Shown one piece after another: positions 48,701 to 63,364 of a stretch of 64,000 nucleotides of DNA (the first letter of the stretch is position 1; each line of letters opens with the position of its first letter). Source of the DNA: Magicicada septendecula (Eukaryota; Arthropoda; Insecta; Hemiptera; Cicadidae); contig JAWRYS010000684.1 in NCBI GenBank assembly GCA_034769895.1, forward strand, positions 744,001 to 808,000. The letters run 5' to 3'. A program made the translations under genes and the position numbers. The notes beneath the pieces are model-generated. The model did no database searches. It had not been told where the DNA came from and saw nothing but the letters and a program-made list of their open reading frames with translations.

Positions 48701-49254
48701 TTCCAACTTTTTATTAAAATATACATTCTTATAGTCAGACAAAATAAACTATGTAGACTTATCTTGTTTACAGGGCTTTAAATTATTAATTATTTACATT
48801 ACGATTTTCAGATATTTCTAAGTTACAGCCGGTTCGCTATGCACGTTGAGTCCGGAATTGGAAGGTCAACGCATGATAATTTACTAAAGGGTTAACTGTA
48901 TTATTCTCAACTGTTTACATTACGATTTTTTTTATTACTTATTTACTTAGATTTTCTTAATTTAATTCTCATAACTATTATGAGTTAGTTCAGGGGTATT
49001 TGGTTTAATCGTGCGATTTAACGTACTTCCTTGCTTTCCATTTTTTTTTTAATTTTTTTTTTATTAATATTTTTTTATTACCATTTAAATTGTCACATAC
49101 TCCGCCGCTTAAAATCGACATGGGGAATTTTAATAAGGAAAATTCGAAAGTGGGGTACTGGGAGTATGCTTGCCGTTACTGTGTGAAGTTAAATATAGTA
49201 CACGATTTGTTTTCTCTATCTCTCTTGAAATTTATTTATTTCTTGTCTTGTTCT
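45723..49254 (+). repeat. Unit 14 (family B), 3532 bp
   Basis: Almost identical to unit 15 in length and sequence. Differs where it has GGTAGACGTCC, TGCAGTCGAGC and TTAATTAAATTGAGAC. The T-tract is 16 T followed by GTAG. Confidence 0.95.
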
Positions 49255-52200
49255 CATTCGTGAAATTCCCTTTATCTCGTTTCTTAATACGCTAACTTAG
49301 ATTTTAATTCTTAATACAAATTTCCGTAACTCACAATATCGTGGCCCGACTGACATCGGCTTACTCTAACTACATCAGTTAGCTTTCAGCACTCTCTAAT
49401 GATTACCTTGGCACACTCTAACTATATCAGTTAGCTTTCTGCACCATCATTACCCTTTTCAGTCGGCGCCGTTGTGACTATGTTACGTTACATATATAAT
49501 TCTTAATTACCTCTAATATAACCTAAAGCGGATCCCATACTCCACTTCAGATTATTTCTAATCCTAATTTCTTACGCTACTGAGAGAAGCGGAAATTCAC
49601 GAAGATAATTTTTATTTACATATAACTACCATCAGTTACAAACTATGCGAGGGGACACACTTTACACAGGTGCATTGTATTATACACGCGGTGGTTTACT
49701 TCGGTACCAGTACATAACAATAGGGGGAGGGTGGCTGCTTACTACATTTCTCAACACGCTTTATTGTTCTGGAACAGGCCACGATCGGTTGTTTACACTA
49801 TTCAACCACACTTTTATTATTATTTTCTTTTTGGTCTCTTTCTAAGAAACTTACCTTTTTCTTTATTTATTTATTATTTACTTTGGGGGAGATTTAAGAA
49901 ACTTACTTAGAATTATTTCCTATTGAATTACCATATTTATTTAGGACACTTTATTTACTTAGTTTTCAGTTTAGGTCAGTTTAAAAGTTTAATATTTGGG
50001 GCATGGGGTTTAACATTTTATCTAACAATGGAGGGTTAACTGAGTCATTTATTTATTTGAAATTTAAGTCACTATAAATACTTGCTCTACTACACTATAC
50101 ACAATTATTGCCTACACGTTTTAGTACCTGGCAAACCATTAGCATGAGTAGTAAGAGAATTACCTCTCTTCTAAGAGAAAGACAAAAATTCCACACAGAC
50201 GTCATTGTAATGTCAACGATCAGCTGTTCGCTGGAATGTAGGTCACAGTAGTTTTCTTCAAACAGTGGCATACTTGTTGTATGCGTGGGAACGCGAGAAA
50301 CACACTTGGGTGTTGTTCTATATATAAATAGCTCACGGCTATCTTTATCGACCGGTTTCAACTGGGGAAGCCAGTTTCAACAAGGGGTGAGTCCGATGCA
50401 ATGATACACGCTTTACAAGTTACAACCCGTAATAAGCTGAGTTAGGTTATTTATTGTCTTACGTTCTAATTTTAATTTCTGTAATTATTTTTTTTTTTTT
50501 TTTGTAGTAACAAAATTAATTTACGAATTTATTTACACGTAATTAACCTGGTCTACTTTAGTCAAGAGTTTATATGTTTCACCGTGACGACAGACATACA
50601 ATGCAGGCATATTCAGGAAACTACAGTTCTTGAATTGTCGCAATATAAACCTGTTAAAGACTGAACAGTTTGACAAGCACTAAAATTCATGTACGTACTT
50701 GCATTGGTGTAATACAATGATAGTTTGTATTATTTTGGGTATCTTAATTAAATTATACGCAAGTTCGTCCGTAATCTTATACAAAATAAATTCACAATTG
50801 TCAATTAATATAGTGTAAAAATCTAGTAATGGTAGCGACAGTATTAACCGCTAATACATGAAATACATTATGTAATTTAATATTAACATGAAATACATTA
50901 ACTGAGTGCATAGATCGGCAGAGAGTTATCTATTTTATTTTACTACGTAACAATTATTTTACACGCGCAACTTTATACGTCACGATGCTTACAAACCTTT
51001 TTTTTTTAACTTTAGCAGAGTGGCGCAACTTTATTACGTTCCGGGCTACGTTATAAATCCAGGGAACACGATATAATGGACGCTAGCCAATTATACAGGC
51101 TGCCTACGTTGTAACAAACTGAAAATCAACACAACACATAGAACAATAATATTTACTCTAATTATTAGGACACAAGGGAAGGTATTTTCACTGATTTATG
51201 CACTCACTTCAATCTGTAATAAGATGACATCTCTTTATTAACAAATTATATATATAGATCCCATTATATAAAAATTTTCTCATATTGAAATAGTTAAAAG
51301 GGGTTTTCTGTCAAACAAGGGATCAAATTGATCATGTAATTTACCTCGGATCCGAGTCTCTTTAAATCTAGTAAAGACGTCTGAATTTTATTTTACTTAT
51401 CAAAAGCTTGCATGATTACATGAACACCGTTTGAAGAATGGTATTATTTAGTTAAGGGATTAAAACTTATATCTCAAGATTAATGTTACAACGTATGATT
51501 TTAGAAATTACTGTTTACATTTCTTTTTGTTTTACTTAAAGCTTAGAGAAGATTATTGTCTTTTAAAAAGTCTTTGGCATGTATGAAAAGTTATATTTTA
51601 AATGTACATAATTCTCGGTAGGCAAGCCACCGAGTCACCTCTTAAATACGCTTTTGCTGTCCGTGTCCTGGGGCGTGAATCTTCGGAACTCTGGTAGTCG
51701 GGGTAGTCATCCGGGTCGTGTTTCCGGTGAAAGTCTTCTAGGTGTATTAATGAGGAGATGGATGTTATGCTGCGTGAAGTCGGGTTGATCCTCGGCGGTT
51801 CTGGTAAGTGTTGTATAGGTGGTAGTCGTCCGGATATGCAGTTGAGCACGTCACATATTCACTGGTAGAGTAGTACTGGAGTTGGTATCTTCTTTCCTTT
51901 TTGTTTTTACATTACTATCTGAATTATATCACTCGAACAATATTCGAGAGGTCGTCTTTTAATTAACTTGATACATCACCTTATATACGAGTTCTTTTTT
52001 TTCTTATAACCACATTTCTTTAACAAATTCCTCACTACATCTTATATATAAATATAACTAGCTCTCCACGTTTTTAGTGGTAGCTAACACGCATTTAAAA
52101 ACTTAATACAAACATTTTTTTGAAGAGCCCTCGCTTGGAGGTGTTTACAGTCTGAACGCCGCATCGTAACTCTTGCATTGCTACAACAGGTAGATTGCAA

Positions 52201-52786
52201 CGACGCGGAGTGAGTACTCCGCCATAATATAGTTCCAACTTTTTATTAAAATATACATTCTTATAGTCAGACAAAATAAACTATGTAGACTTATCTTGTT
52301 TACAGGGCTTTAAATTATTAATTATTTACATTACGATTTTCAGATATTTCTAAGTTACAGCCGGTTCGCTATGCACGTTGAGTCCGGAATTGGAAGGTCA
52401 ACGCATGATAATTTACTAAAGGGTTAACTGTATTATTCTCAACTGTTTACATTACGATTTTTTTTATTACTTATTTACTTAGATTTTCTTAATTTAATTC
52501 TCATAACTATTATGAGTTAGTTCAGGGGTATTTGGTTTAATCGTGCGATTTAACGTACTTCCTTGCTTTCCATTTTTTTTTTAATTTTTTTTTTATTAAT
52601 ATTTTTTTATTACCATTTAAATTGTCACATACTCCGCCGCTTAAAATCGACATGGGGAATTTTAATAAGGAAAATTCGAAAGTGGGGTACTGGGAGTATG
52701 CTTGCCGTTACTGTGTGAAGTTAAATATAGTACACGATTTGTTTTCTCTATCTCTCTTGAAATTTATTTATTTCTTGTCTTGTTCT
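49255..52786 (+). repeat. Unit 15 (family B), 3532 bp
   Basis: Left half matches unit 14 and right half matches unit 13 (TTATATCACTC, GAGAGGTCG, CTTGATACATC). The last bases run into unit 16 with TCGTAAAATT instead of TCGTGAAATT, changing a TGA stop to TAA. The T-tract is 16 T. Confidence 0.95.
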
Positions 52787-55700
52787 CATTCGTAAAATTC
52801 CCTTTATCTCGTTTCTTAATACGCTAACTAAGATTTTAATTCTTAATACAAATTTCCGTAACTCACAATATCGTGGCCCGACTGACATCGGCTTACTCTA
52901 ACTACATCAGTTAGCTTTCAGCACTCTCTAATGATTACCTTGGCACACTCTAACTATATCAGTTAGCTTTCTGCACCATCATTACCCTTTTCAGTCGGCG
53001 CCGTTGTGACTATGTTACGATACATATATAATTCTTAATTACCTCTAATATAACCTAAAGCGGATTCCATACTCCACTTCAGATTATTTCTAATCCTAAT
53101 TTCTTACGCTACTGAGAGAAGCGGAAATTCACGAAGATAATTTTTATTTACATATAACTACCATCAGTTACAAACTATGCGAGGGGACACACTTTACACA
53201 GGTGCATTGTATTATACACGCGGTGGTTTACTTCGGTACCAGTACATAACAATAGGGGGAGGGTGGCTGCTTACTACATTTCTCAACACGCTTTATTGTT
53301 CTTGAACAGGCCACGATCGGTTGTTTACACTATTCAACCACACTTTTATTATTATTTTCTTTTTGGTCTCTTTCTAAGAAACTTACCTTTTTCTTTATTT
53401 ATTTATTATTTACTTTGGGGGAGATTTAAGAAACTTACTTAGAATTATTTCCTATTGAATTACCATATTTATTTAGGACACTTTATTTACTTAGTTTTCA
53501 GTTTAGGTCAGTTTAAAAGTTTAATATTTGGGGCATGGGGTTTAACATTTTATCTAACAATGGAGGGTTAACTAAGTCATTTATTTATTTGAAATTTAAG
53601 TCACTATAAATACTTGCTCTACTACACTATACACAATTATTGCCTACACGTTTTAGTACCTGGCAAACCATTACCATGAGTAGTAAGAGAATTACCTCTC
53701 TTCTAAGAGAAAGACAAAAATTCCACACAGACGTCATTGTAATGTCAACGATCAGCTGTTCGCTGGAATGTAGGTCACAGTAGTTTTCTTCAAACAATGG
53801 CATACTTGTTGTATGCGTGGGAACGCGAGAAACACACTTGGGTGTTGTTCTATATATAAATAGCTCACGGCTATCTTTATCGACCGGTTTCAACTGGGGA
53901 AGCCAGTTTCAACAAGGGGTGAGTCCGATGCAATGATACACGCTTTACAAGTTACAACCCGTAATAAGCTGAGTTAGGTTATTTATTGTCTTACGTTCTA
54001 ATTTTAATTTCTGTAATTATTTTTTTTTTTTTTTGTAGTAACAAAATTAATTTACGAATTTATTTACACGTAATTAACCTGGTCTACTTTAGTCAAGAGT
54101 TTATATGTTTCACCGTGACGACAGACATACAATGCAGGCATATTCAGGAAACTACAGTTCTTGAATTGTCGCAATATAAACCTGTTAAAGACTGAACAGT
54201 TTGACAAGCACTAAAATTCATGTACGTACTTGCATTGGTGTAATACAATGATAGTTTGTATTATTTTGGGTATCTTAATTAAATTATACGCAAGTTCGTC
54301 CGTAATCTTATACAAAATAAATTCACAATTGTCAATTAATATAGTGTAAAAATCTAGTAATGGTAGCGACAGTATTAACCGCTAATACATGAAATACATT
54401 ATGTAATTTAATATTAACATGAAATACATTAACTGAGTGCATAGATCGGCAGAGAGTTATCTATTTTATTTTACTACGTAACAATTATTTTACACGCGCA
54501 ACTTTATACGTCACGATGCTTACAAACCTTTTTTTTAACTTTAGCAGAGTGGCGCAACTTTATTACGTTCCGGGCTACGTTATAAATCCAGGGAACCCGA
54601 TATAATGGACGCTAGCCAATTATACAGGCTGCCTACGTTGTAACAAACTGAAAATCAACACAACACATAGAACAATAATATTTACTCTAATTATTAGGAC
54701 ACAAGGGAAGGTATTTTCACTGATTTATGCACTCACTTCAATCTGTAATAAGATGACATCTCTTTATTAACAAATTATTTATATAGATCCCATTACATAA
54801 AAATTTTCTCATATTGAAATAGTTAAAAGGGGTTTTCTGCCAAACAAGGGATCAAATTGATCATGTAATTTACCTCGGATCCGAGTCTCTTTAAATCTAG
54901 TAAAGACGTCTGAATTTTACTTTACTTATCAAAAGCTTGCATGATTACATGAACACCGTTTGAAGAATGGTATTATTTAGTTAAGGGATTAAAACTTATA
55001 TCTCAAGATTAATGTTACAACGTATGATTTTAGAAATTACTGTTTACATTTCTTTTTGTTTTACTTAAAGCTTAGAGAATATTATTGTCTTTTGAAAAGT
55101 CTCTGGCATGTATGAAAAGTTATATTTTAAATGCACATAATTCTCGGTAGGCAAGCCACCGAGTCCCCTCTTAAATACGCTTTTGCTGTCCGTGTCCTGG
55201 GGCGTGAATCTTCGGAACTCTGGTAGTCGGGGTAGTCATCCGGGTCGTGTTTCCGGTGAAAGTCTTCTAGGTGTATTAATGAGGAGATGGATGTTATACT
55301 GCGTGAAGTCGGGTTGATCCTCGGCGGTTCTGGTAAGTGTTGTATAGGTGGTAGACGTCCGGATATGCAGTTGAGCACGTCACATATTCACTGGTAGAGT
55401 AGTACTGGAGTTGGTATCTTCTTTCCTTTTTGTTTTTACATTACTATCTGAATTACATCACTCGAACAATATTCGAGAGATCGTCTTTTAATTAAATTGA
55501 GACATCACCTTATATACGAGTTCTTTTTTTTCTTATAACCACATTTCTTTAACAAATTCCTCACTACATCTTATATATAAATATAACTAGCTCTCCACGT
55601 TTTTAGTGGTAGCTAACACGCATTTAAAAACTTAATACAAACATTTTTTAGAAGAGCCCTCGCTTGGAGGTGTTTACAGTCTGAACGCCGCATCGTAACT

Positions 55701-56313
55701 CTTGCATTGCTACAACAGGTAGATTGCAACGACGCGGAGTGAGTACTCCGCCATAATATAGTTCCAACTTTTTATTAAAATATACATTCTTATAGTCAGA
55801 CAAAATAAACTATGTAGACTTATCTTGTTTACAGGGCTTTAAATTATTAATTATTTACATTACGATTTTCAGATATTTCTAAGTTACAGCCGGTTCGCTA
55901 TGCACGTTGTGTCCGGAATTGGCAGGTCAACGCATGATAATTTACTAAAGGGTTAACTGTATTATTCTCAACTGTTTACATTACGATTTTTTTTATTACT
56001 TATTTAGTTAGATTTTCTTAATTTAATTCTCATAAATATTATGAGTTAGTTCAGGGGTATTTGGTTTAATCGTGCGATTTAACGTACTTCCTTGCTTTCC
56101 ATTTTTTTTTATACTTTTTTTATTAATATTTTTTTATTACCATTTAAATCGTCACATACTCCGCCGCTTAAAATCGACATGGGGAATTTTAATAAGGAAA
56201 ATTTGAAAGTGGGGTACTGGGAGTATGCTTGCCGTTACTGTGTGAAGTTAAATTTAGTACACGATTTGTTTTCTCTATCTCTCTTGAAATTTATTTATTT
56301 CTTGTCTTGTTCT
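52787..56313 (+). repeat. Unit 16 (family B composite), 3527 bp, partner of unit 8 on the right
   Basis: The left part resembles units 14/15 (CACGATCGG, GAGTTAGGTTATTT, ACAGTTCTTG). From about 54540 it matches units 8, 11 and 12 (GGAACCCGATATAATGG, GTCCCCTCTT, CATAAATATTATG, AATTTGAAAG). Private changes include CTAACTAAGATT, TTACGATACAT and GGATTCCATAC in the first 300 bp. The T-tract is 15 T. Confidence 0.95.
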
Positions 56314-59300
56314 CATTCGTGAAATTCCCTTTATCTCGTTTCTTAATACGCTAACTTAGATTTTAATTCTTAATACTAATTTCCGTAACTCACAATATCG
56401 TGGCCCGACTGACATCGGCTTACTCTAACTACATCAGTTAGCTTTCAGCACTCTCTAATGATTACCTTGGCACACTCTAACTATATCAGTTAGCTTTCTG
56501 CACCATCTTTACCCTTTTCAGTCGGCGCCGTTGTGACTATGTTACGTTACATATATAATTCTTAATTACCTCTAATATAACCTAAAACGGATCCCATACT
56601 CTACTTTAGATTATTTCTAATCCTAATTTCTTACGCTACTGAGAGAAGCGGAAATTCACGAAGATAATTTTTATTTACTTTAAACTACCATCAGTTACAA
56701 ACTATGCGAGAGGGGACACACTCTACACAGGTGCATTGTATTATACACGCGGTGGTTTACTTCGGTACCGGTTCATAACAATAGGGGGAGGGTGGCTGCT
56801 TACTACATTTCTCAACACGCTTTTTTGTTCTCGAACAGGCCACGACCGGGTGTTTACACTATTCAACTATACTTTTATTATTATTTTCTTTTTGGTCTCT
56901 TTCTAAGAAACTTACCTTTTTCTTTATTTATTTATTATTTACTTTGGGGGAGATTTAAGAAACTTACTTAGAATTATTTCCTATTGAATTACCATATTTA
57001 TTTAGAACACTTTATTTACTTAGTTTTCAGTTTAGGTCAGTTTAAAAGTTTAATGTTTTGGGGCATGGGGTTTAACACTTTATCTAACAATGGAGGGTTA
57101 ACTAAGTCGTTTATTTATTTGAAATTCAAGTCACTATAAATACTTGCTCTACTACACTATACACAATTATTGCCTACACGTTTAAGTACCTGGAAAACCA
57201 TTACCATGAGTAGTAAGAGAATTACCTCTCTTCTTAGATCAGCTGTTCGCTGGAATGTAGGTCACAGTAGTTTTCTTCAAACAATGGCATACTTGTTGTA
57301 TGCGTGGGAACGCGAGAAACACACTTGGGTGTTGTTCTATATAACAATAGCTCATGGCTATCTTTATCGACCGGTTTCAACTGGGGAAGCCAGTTTCAAC
57401 AAGGGATGAGCCCGATGCAATGATACACGCTTTACAAGTTACAGCCCGTAATAAGCTGAGTTTAGTTATTAATTGTCTTACGTTCTAATTTTAATTTCTG
57501 TAATTTTTTTTTTTTTTTTTTTTTTTTTTAGTAACAAAATTAAGTTACGAATTTATTTACACGTAATTAACCTGGTCTACTTTAGTCAAGAGTTTATCTG
57601 TTTCACCGTGACGACAGACATACAATGCAGGCATATTCAGGAAACTACAGGTCTTGAATTGTCGCAATATAAACTTGTTAAAGACTGAACAGTTTGACAA
57701 GCACTAAAATTCATGTACGTACTTGCATTGGTGTAATACAATGATAGTTTGTATTATTTTGCGTATCTTAATTAAATTATACGCAAGTTCGTGCGTAATC
57801 TTATACAAAATAAATTCACAATGGTCAATTAATATAGTGTAATAATCTAGTAATGGTAGCGACAGTATTAACCGCTAATACATGAAATACATTATGTAAT
57901 TTAATATTAACATGAAATACATTAACTGAGTGCATAGATCGGCAGAGAGTTATCTATTTTATTTTACTACGTAACAATTATTTTACACGCGCAACTTTAT
58001 ACGTCACGATGCTTACAAACCTTTTTTTTTTTAACTTTAGCAGAGTGGCGCAACTTTATAACGTTCCGGGCTAAGGTATAAATCGAGGGAACCCGATATA
58101 ATCGACGCTAGCCAATTATACAGGCTGCCTACGTTGTAACAAACTGAAAATCAACACAACACATAGAACAATAATATTTACTCTAATTATTGGGACACAA
58201 GGGATGGTATTTTCACTGATTTATGCACTCACTTCAATCTGTAATAAGATGACATCTCTTTATTAACAAATTATATATATAGATCCCATTACATAAAAGT
58301 TTTCTCATATTGAAATAGTTAAAAGGGGTTTTCTGTCAAACAAGGGATCAAATTGATCATGTAATTTACCTCGGATCCGAGTCTCTTTAAATCTAGTAAA
58401 GACGTATGAATTTTACTTTACTTATCAAAAGCTAGCATGATTACATGAACACCGTTTGAAGAATGGTATTATTTAGTTAAGGGACTAAAACTTATATCTC
58501 AAGATTAATGTTACAACGTATGATTTTAGAAATTACTGTTTACATTTCTTTTGTTTTACTTAAAGCTTAGAGAAGATTATTGTCTTTTGAAAAGTCTCTG
58601 GCATGTATGAAAAGTTATATTTTAAATGTACATAATTCTCGATAGGCAAGCCACCGAGTCACCTCTTAAATACGCTTTTGCTGTCCGTGTCCTGGGGCGT
58701 GAATCTTCGGAACTCTGGTAGTCGGGGTAGTCATCCGGGTCGTGTTTCCGGTGAAAGTCTTCTAGGTGTATTAATGAGGAGATGGATGTTATGCTGCGTG
58801 AAGTCGGGTTGATCCTCGGCGGTTCTGGTAAGTGTTGTATAGGTGGTAGTCCTCCGGATATCCAGTTGAGCACGTCACATATTCACTGGTAGAGTAGTAC
58901 TCCAGTTGGCATCTTCTTTCCTTTTTGTTTTTACATTACTATCTGAATTACATCACTCGAACAATATGCGAGAGATCGTCTTTTAATTAACTTGAGACAT
59001 CACCTTATATACGAGTTATTTTTTTTCTTATAACCACATTTCTTTAACAAATTCCTCACTACATCTTATATATAAATATAACTAGCTCTCCACGTTTTTA
59101 GTGGTAGCTAACACGCATTTAAAAACTTAAAACAAACATTTTTTTGAAGAGCGCTCGCTTGGAGGTGTTTACAGTCTGAACGCCGCATCGTAACTCTTGC
59201 ATTGCTACAACAGGTAGATTGCAACGACGCGGAGTGAGTACTCCGCCATAATATAGTTCCAACTTTTTATTAAAATATACATTCTTATAGTCAGACAAAA

Positions 59301-59833
59301 TAAACTATGTAGACTTATCTTGTTTACAGGGATTATTATAACTACTACTTGTGGCTTTAATTTATTAATTATTTACATTACGATTTTCAGATATTTCTAA
59401 GTTACAGCCGGTTCGCTTTGCACGTTGTGTCCGGAATTGGCAGGTCAACGCATGATAATTTACTAAAGGATTAACTGTATTATTCTCAACTTTTTACATT
59501 ACGATTTTTTTTATTACTTATTTAGTTAGATTTTCTTAATTTAATTCTCATAACTATTATGAGTTACTTCAGGGGTATTTGGTTTAATCGTGCGATTTAA
59601 AGTACTTCCTTGCTTTCCATTTTTTTTTTAATTTTTTTTTTATTAATATTTTTTTATTACCATTTAAATTGTCACATACTCCGCCGCTTAAAATCGACAT
59701 GGGGAATTTTAATAAGGAAAATTCGAAAGTGGGGTACTGGGAGTATGCTTGCCGTTACTGTGTGAAGTTAAATTTAGTACACGATTTGTTTTCTCTATCT
59801 CTCTTGAAATTTATTTATTTCTTGTCTTGTTCT
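56314..59833 (+). repeat. Unit 17 (family A variant), 3520 bp, partner of unit 9
   Basis: Carries the private marker set of unit 9, from which it lies 28,250 bp away. The region near 59620-59670 is instead of the 13-15 type (T-run, AATTTTTT, ATTTAAATTGTCAC). The T-tract is 26 T. Confidence 0.95.
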
Positions 59834-62800
59834 CATTCGTGAAATTCCCTTTATCTCGTTTCTTAATACGCTAACTTAGATTTTAATTCTTAATACTAAT
59901 TTCCGTAACTCACAATATCGTGGCCCGACTGACATCGGCTTACTCTAACTACATCAGTTAGCTTTCAGCACTCTCTAATGATTACCTTGGTACACTCTAA
60001 CTATATCAGTTAGCTTTCTGCACCATCATTACACTTTTCAGTCGGCGCCGTTGTGACTATGTTACGTTACATATATAATTCTTAATTACCTCTAATATAA
60101 ACTAAAACGGATCCCATACTCCACTTTAGATTATTTCTAATCCTAATTTCTTACGCTACTGAGAGAAGCGGAATTTCACGAAGATAATTTTTATTTACGT
60201 TTAACTACCATCAGTTACAAACTATGCGAGAGGGGACACACTCTACACAGGTGCATTGTATTATACACGCGGTGGTTTACTTCGGTACCAGTTCATAACA
60301 ATAGGGGGAGGGTGGCTGCTTACTACATTTCTCAACACGCTTTATTGTTCTCGAACAGGCCACGACCGGGTGTTTACACTATTCAACTATACTTTTATTA
60401 TTATTTTCTTTTTGGTCTCTTTCTAAGAAACTTACCTTTTTCTTTATTTATTTATTATTTACTTTGGGGGAGATTTAAGAAACTTACTTAGAATTATTTC
60501 CTATTGAATTACCATATTTATTTAGGACACTTTATTTACTTAGTTTTCAGTTTAGGTCAGTTTAAAAGTTTAATGTTTTGGGGCATGGGGTTTAACACTT
60601 TATCTAACAATGGAGGGTTAACTAAGTCATTTATTTATTTGAAATTTAAGTCACTATAAATACTTGCTCTACTACACTATACACAATTATTGCCTACACG
60701 TTTTAGTACCTGGAAAACCATTAGCATGAGTAGTAAGAGAATTACCTCTCTTCTAAGAGAAAGACAAAAATTCCGCACAGACGTCATTTTAATATCAACG
60801 ATCAGCTGTTCGCTGGAATGTAGGTCACAGTCACAGTAGTTTTCTTCAAACAATGGCATACTTGTTGTATGCGTGGGAACGCGAGAAACACACTTGGGTG
60901 TTGTTCTATATAACAATAGCTCACGGCTATCTTTATCGACCGGTTTCAACTGGGGAAGCCAGTTTCAACAAGGGGTGAGTCCGATGCAATGATACACGCT
61001 TTACAAGTTACAGCCCGTAATAAGCTGAGTTTAGTTATTAATTGTCTTACGTTCTAATTTTAATTTCAGTAATTTTTTTTTTTAGTAACAAAATTAAGGT
61101 ACGTATTTATTTACACGTAATTAACCTGGTCTACTTTAGTCAAGAGTTTATATGTTTCACCGTGACGACAGACATACAATGCAGGCATATTCATGAAACT
61201 ACAGGTCTTGAATTGTCGCAATATAAACCTGTTAAAGACTGAACAGTTTGACAAGCACTAAAATTCATGTACGTACTTGCATTGGTGTAATACAACGATA
61301 GTTTTTATTATTTTGCGTATCTTAATTAAATTATACGCAAGTTCGTGCGTAATCTTATACAAAATAAATTCACAATGGTCAATTAATATAGTGTAATAAT
61401 CTAGTAATGGTAGCGACAGTATTAACCGCTAGTACATGAAATACATTATGTAGTTTAATATTTAACATGAAATACATTAACTGAGTGCATAGATCGGCAG
61501 AGAGTTATCTATTTTATTTTACTACGTAACAATTATTTTACACGCGCAACTTTATACGTCACGATGCTTACAAACCTTTTTTTTTTTAACTTTAGCATAG
61601 TGGCGCAACTTTATAACGTTCCGGGCTACGTTATAAATCCAGGGAACCCGATATAATGGACGCTAGCCAATTATACAGGCTGCCTACGTTGTAACAAACT
61701 GAAAATCAACACAACACATAGAACAATAATATTTACTCTAATTATTAGGACACAAGGGAAGGTATTTTCACTGATTTATGCACTCACTTCAATCTGTAAT
61801 AAGATGACATCTCTTTATTAACAAATTATATATATAGATCCCATTACATAAAAATTTTCTCATATTGAAATAGTTAAAAGGGGTTTTCTGTCAAACAAGG
61901 GATCAAATTGATCATGTAATTTACCTCGGATCCGAGTCTCTTTAAATCTAGTAAAGACGTCTGAATTTTACTTTACTTATCAAAAGCTTGCATGATTACA
62001 TGAACACCGTTTGAAGAATGGTATTATTTAGTTAAGGGATTAAAACTTTTATCTCAAGATTAATGTTACAACGTATGATTTTAGAAATTACTGTTTACAT
62101 TTATTTTTTTTTACTTAAAGCTTAGAAAAGATTATTGTATTTTGAAAAGTCTCTGGCATGTATGAAAAGTTATATTTTAAATGTACATAATTCTCGGTAG
62201 GCAAGCCACCGAGTCACCTCTTAAATACGCTTTTGCTGTCCGTGTCCTGGGGCGTGAATCTTCGGAACTCTGGTAGTCGGGGTAGTCATCCGGGTCGTGT
62301 TTCCGGTGAAAGTCTTCTAGGTGTATTAATGAGGAGATGGATGTTATGCTGCGTGAAGTCGGGTTGATCCTCGGCGGTTCTGGTAAGTGTTGTATAGGTG
62401 GTAGTCGTCCGGATATGCAGTTGAGCACGTCACATATTCACTGGTAGAGTAGTACTGGAGTTGGTATCTTCTTTCCTTTTTGTTTTTACATTACTATCTG
62501 AATTACATCACTCGAACAATATTCGAGAGATCGTCTTTTAATTAACTTGAGACATCACCTTATATACGAGTTCTTTTTTTCTTATAACCACATTTCTTTA
62601 ACAAATTCCTCACTACATCTTATATATAAATATATCTAGCTCTCCACGTTTTTAGTGGTAGCTAACAGGCATTTAAAAACTTAATACAAACATTTTTTTG
62701 AAGAGCCCTCGCTTGGAGGTGTTTACAGTCTGAACGCCGCATCGTAACTCTTGCATTGCTACAACAGGTAGATTGCAACGACGCGGAGTAAGTACTCCGC

Positions 62801-63364
62801 CATAATATAGTTCCAACTTTTTATTAAAATATACATTCTTATAGTCAGACAAAATAAACTATGTAGACTTATCTTGTTTACAGAGCTTTAAATTATTAAT
62901 TATTTACATTACGATTTTCAGATATTTCTAAGTTACAGCCGGTTCGCTATGCACGTTGTGTCCGGAATTGGCAGGTCAACGCATGATAATTTACTAAAGG
63001 GTTAACTGTATTATTCTCAACTTTTTATATTACGATTTTTTTTATTACTTATTTAGTTAGATTTTCTTAATTTAATTCTCATAACTATTATGAGTTAGTT
63101 CAGGGGTATTTTGTTTAATCGTGCGATTTAAAGTACTTCCTTGCTTTCCATATTTTTTTTTATATTTTTATTATTAATATTTTTTTATTACCATTTAAAT
63201 CGTCACATACTCCGCCGCCTAAAATCGACATGGGGAATTTTAATAATGAAAATTCGAAAGTGGGGTACTGGGAGTATGCTTGCCGTTACTGTGTGAAGTT
63301 AAATTTAGTACACGATTTGTTTTCTCTATCTCTCTTGAAATTTATTTATTTCTTGTCTTGTTCT
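59834..63364 (+). repeat. Unit 18 (family B), 3531 bp, partner of unit 10
   Basis: Shares with unit 10 the 6-bp duplication, TTTCAGTAA with 11 T, GGTACACTC and AAAACTTTTATCTC. About 61620-61855 is of the B type (CTACGTTATAAATCC, ATTAGGACACAAGGGAAGG), where unit 10 is A. It keeps GAGAGGGG, unlike unit 10. A private AGCATAG breaks the initiator-tRNA-like start. Confidence 0.95.

Larger units (their letters stand above)
26300..54549. repeat. Higher-order repeat, first copy of an eight-unit (28.25-kb) block
   Basis: Equivalent points in units 8/16, 9/17, 10/18 and 11/19 are separated by 28,249 to 28,252 bp (26878/55127, 30373/58622, 33925/62177, 35113/63365), and each pair shares private variants not found in the units between them. 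The left limit is approximate: units 8 and 16 differ before about 26300/54550 and agree after it. Confidence 0.8.
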
